From Belliella baltica DSM 15883 (GTDB taxonomy: Bacteria; Bacteroidota; Bacteroidia; Cytophagales; Cyclobacteriaceae), in the NCBI RefSeq assembly GCF_000265405.1, contig NC_018010.1, positions 3,245,501 to 3,309,500 on the forward strand: a stretch of 64,000 bases of DNA. The letters are read 5' to 3'. This document shows positions 63,278-64,000 of this stretch, piece by piece. The notes beneath the pieces are model-generated. The model was not told the origin of the DNA and searched no databases. It saw only the letters and a list, made by a program, of their open reading frames with translations. The translations under genes and the position numbers were made by a program. The stretch's first letter is position 1, and the number at the start of each line of letters is the position of its first letter.

Positions 63278-63937
63278 TTAAGACCTAATCGACTTTATCA
63301 ATGTAAGTGTAGCACTTATTTTTTCTTGAAGTATCTCGTACTGTCCCGACTCGATGACTTTTTTAAAAAAAAGCTGAGATCCCATACCCACGCAATGTAC
63401 GCCAGATCCAAACCATTCTGAAAGGTTTGTACGCGTAGGTTCTACACCACCTGTTGGCATCATTTTCATATCAGGCATTATGGATTTTACCGCTTTGATA
63501 AAACCAGCTCCAAGAAGATTCCCTGGAAATGCTTTTACCAATTGTGCTCCAAGAGTTTTAGCTTGGAAAACCTCTGTAACAGTAGCACAACCAGGTACCC
63601 AAAGCATGCCTTTCATAGTACAAAAATTTGCGACTTCTGGAATCAATGCAGGAGAAACTATAAAATCAGCCCCTGCAAATATGAATCTTTGAGCATCCGC
63701 TGCGGTAAAAATTGTCCCAATTCCTAAATACATTCCTTCAAACTCTTCACTATAAATTTTCAGAGCTTTAAATATTTCAAAAGCATTTTCTTCTCTATTG
63801 GTAAATTCAAAAACTCTCACACCAGCTTTATAGGCCGCTGCTAATACTGACTTGGAAACTTCAATATCCTTGTGATTAAAAACTGGGATCATTCCCGAAT
63901 CAGTCATGGCTTGAAGGATGGTGTTGTGTTGGTTCAT
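63278..63937 (-). CDS. eda: Bifunctional 4-hydroxy-2-oxoglutarate / KDPG aldolase
   Basis: A 219-residue class I aldolase. The Schiff-base Lys is in QLVKAFPGNLLGAGFIKA; other motifs are GVRVFEFTNREENA, GIGTIFTAADAQRFIFAGAD and MMPTGGVEPTRTNLSEW. It cleaves KDPG to pyruvate and glyceraldehyde 3-phosphate, final step of sugar-acid breakdown. It is 27 bases before dctP, so the operon probably imports and uses uronates or related acids. A kinase gene (kdgK) would be expected just outside the window. Confidence 0.92.
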   Translation of the reverse strand: MNQHNTILQAMTDSGMIPVFNHKDIEVSKSVLAAAYKAGVRVFEFTNREENAFEIFKALKIYSEEFEGMYLGIGTIFTAADAQRFIFAGADFIVSPALIPEVANFCTMKGMLWVPGCATVTEVFQAKTLGAQLVKAFPGNLLGAGFIKAVKSIMPDMKMMPTGGVEPTRTNLSEWFGSGVHCVGMGSQLFFKKVIESGQYEILQEKISATLTLIKSIRS

Positions 63938-64000
63938 AGGTTTTGGGGGTTGAGAAATTTCAAAATTGAAAGATTGAAAGATTTTAAAATTGTTGTTAGT
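63938..64000. repeat. Degenerate repetitive spacer (cut by window end)
   Basis: TTGAAAGATTGAAAGATTTT and AAATTTCAAAATTGAAAG words, as in the spacers at 23001 and 53115. Confidence 0.4.

Overview
The window reads as chromosomal DNA of a Bacteroidota bacterium, most likely order Cytophagales, family Cyclobacteriaceae or a close relative. The grounds are low GC, dense short operons, Bacteroidota-type promoters (TAnnTTTG) at several gene starts, weak or absent Shine-Dalgarno sequences, and clade-typical families: DUF2911, BlaI/M56-TonB, YtxH, DUF1573, the SatD/DUF3307 pair, a fused phosphoserine phosphatase/phosphoglycerate dehydrogenase, a split transketolase, a tricorn-like S41 protease and many signal-peptide or lipoprotein-signal proteins. 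The assignment is inference; no rRNA or tRNA gene was seen.

Layout. 1-7.9 kb: a truncated TPR protein, holA, a TPR protein, a tandem UspA protein, a 2-hydroxyacid dehydrogenase, a DUF2911 protein, a Nudix hydrolase and the serine-biosynthesis fusion. 7.98-9.44 kb: a 28-bp x4 tandem operator-like array directly in front of a SatD/DUF3307 operon. 9.6-23 kb: an exonuclease/GIY-YIG fusion, a tricorn-like protease, a GH99-like (WbsX-type) lipoprotein candidate, then a five-gene minus-strand unit (FAH family, M23 peptidase, peroxiredoxin, transketolase N and C subunits) and a flavoprotein. 23.2-36 kb: tryptophan 2,3-dioxygenase divergent from a glutaryl-CoA dehydrogenase-like enzyme, trpS, fatty-acid activation and oxidation genes (FadD, an LCAD-type dehydrogenase), an M28 peptidase and small secreted proteins. 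35.7-46.8 kb: a deoxyhypusine-synthase-like/OmpA/thioesterase operon, an OmpH-like lipoprotein, an HDAC-family deacetylase, an AlbA_2 protein, a desaturase, and a BlaI regulator with an M56 peptidase carrying four TonB C-terminal-like modules.

46.9-50.2 kb is a mobile-element nest: the 5' end of an IS256-family element is interrupted by a complete IS21-family element (istA/istB with 24-bp terminal repeat arrays), and the rest of the IS256 gene is missing. It is followed by a gene I do not recognise (50.7-51.3 kb). 51.4-56.5 kb: an ABC-F ATPase whose second Walker A is degenerate, a sodium:solute symporter overlapping an RlmI-like methyltransferase, and a small membrane protein. 56.6-58.5 kb is visibly AT-richer: an antitoxin-like small gene and a two-gene ABC exporter. 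The window ends with a DUF1684 lipoprotein, a PH-like membrane protein and a minus-strand eda-dctPQM unit suggesting uptake and breakdown of sugar acids.

The most interesting non-coding signal is the exactly periodic SatD-upstream array. Also notable are degenerate repetitive spacers at gene borders, a putatively leaderless gene with a terminator abutting the next start codon, and the disrupted IS locus.
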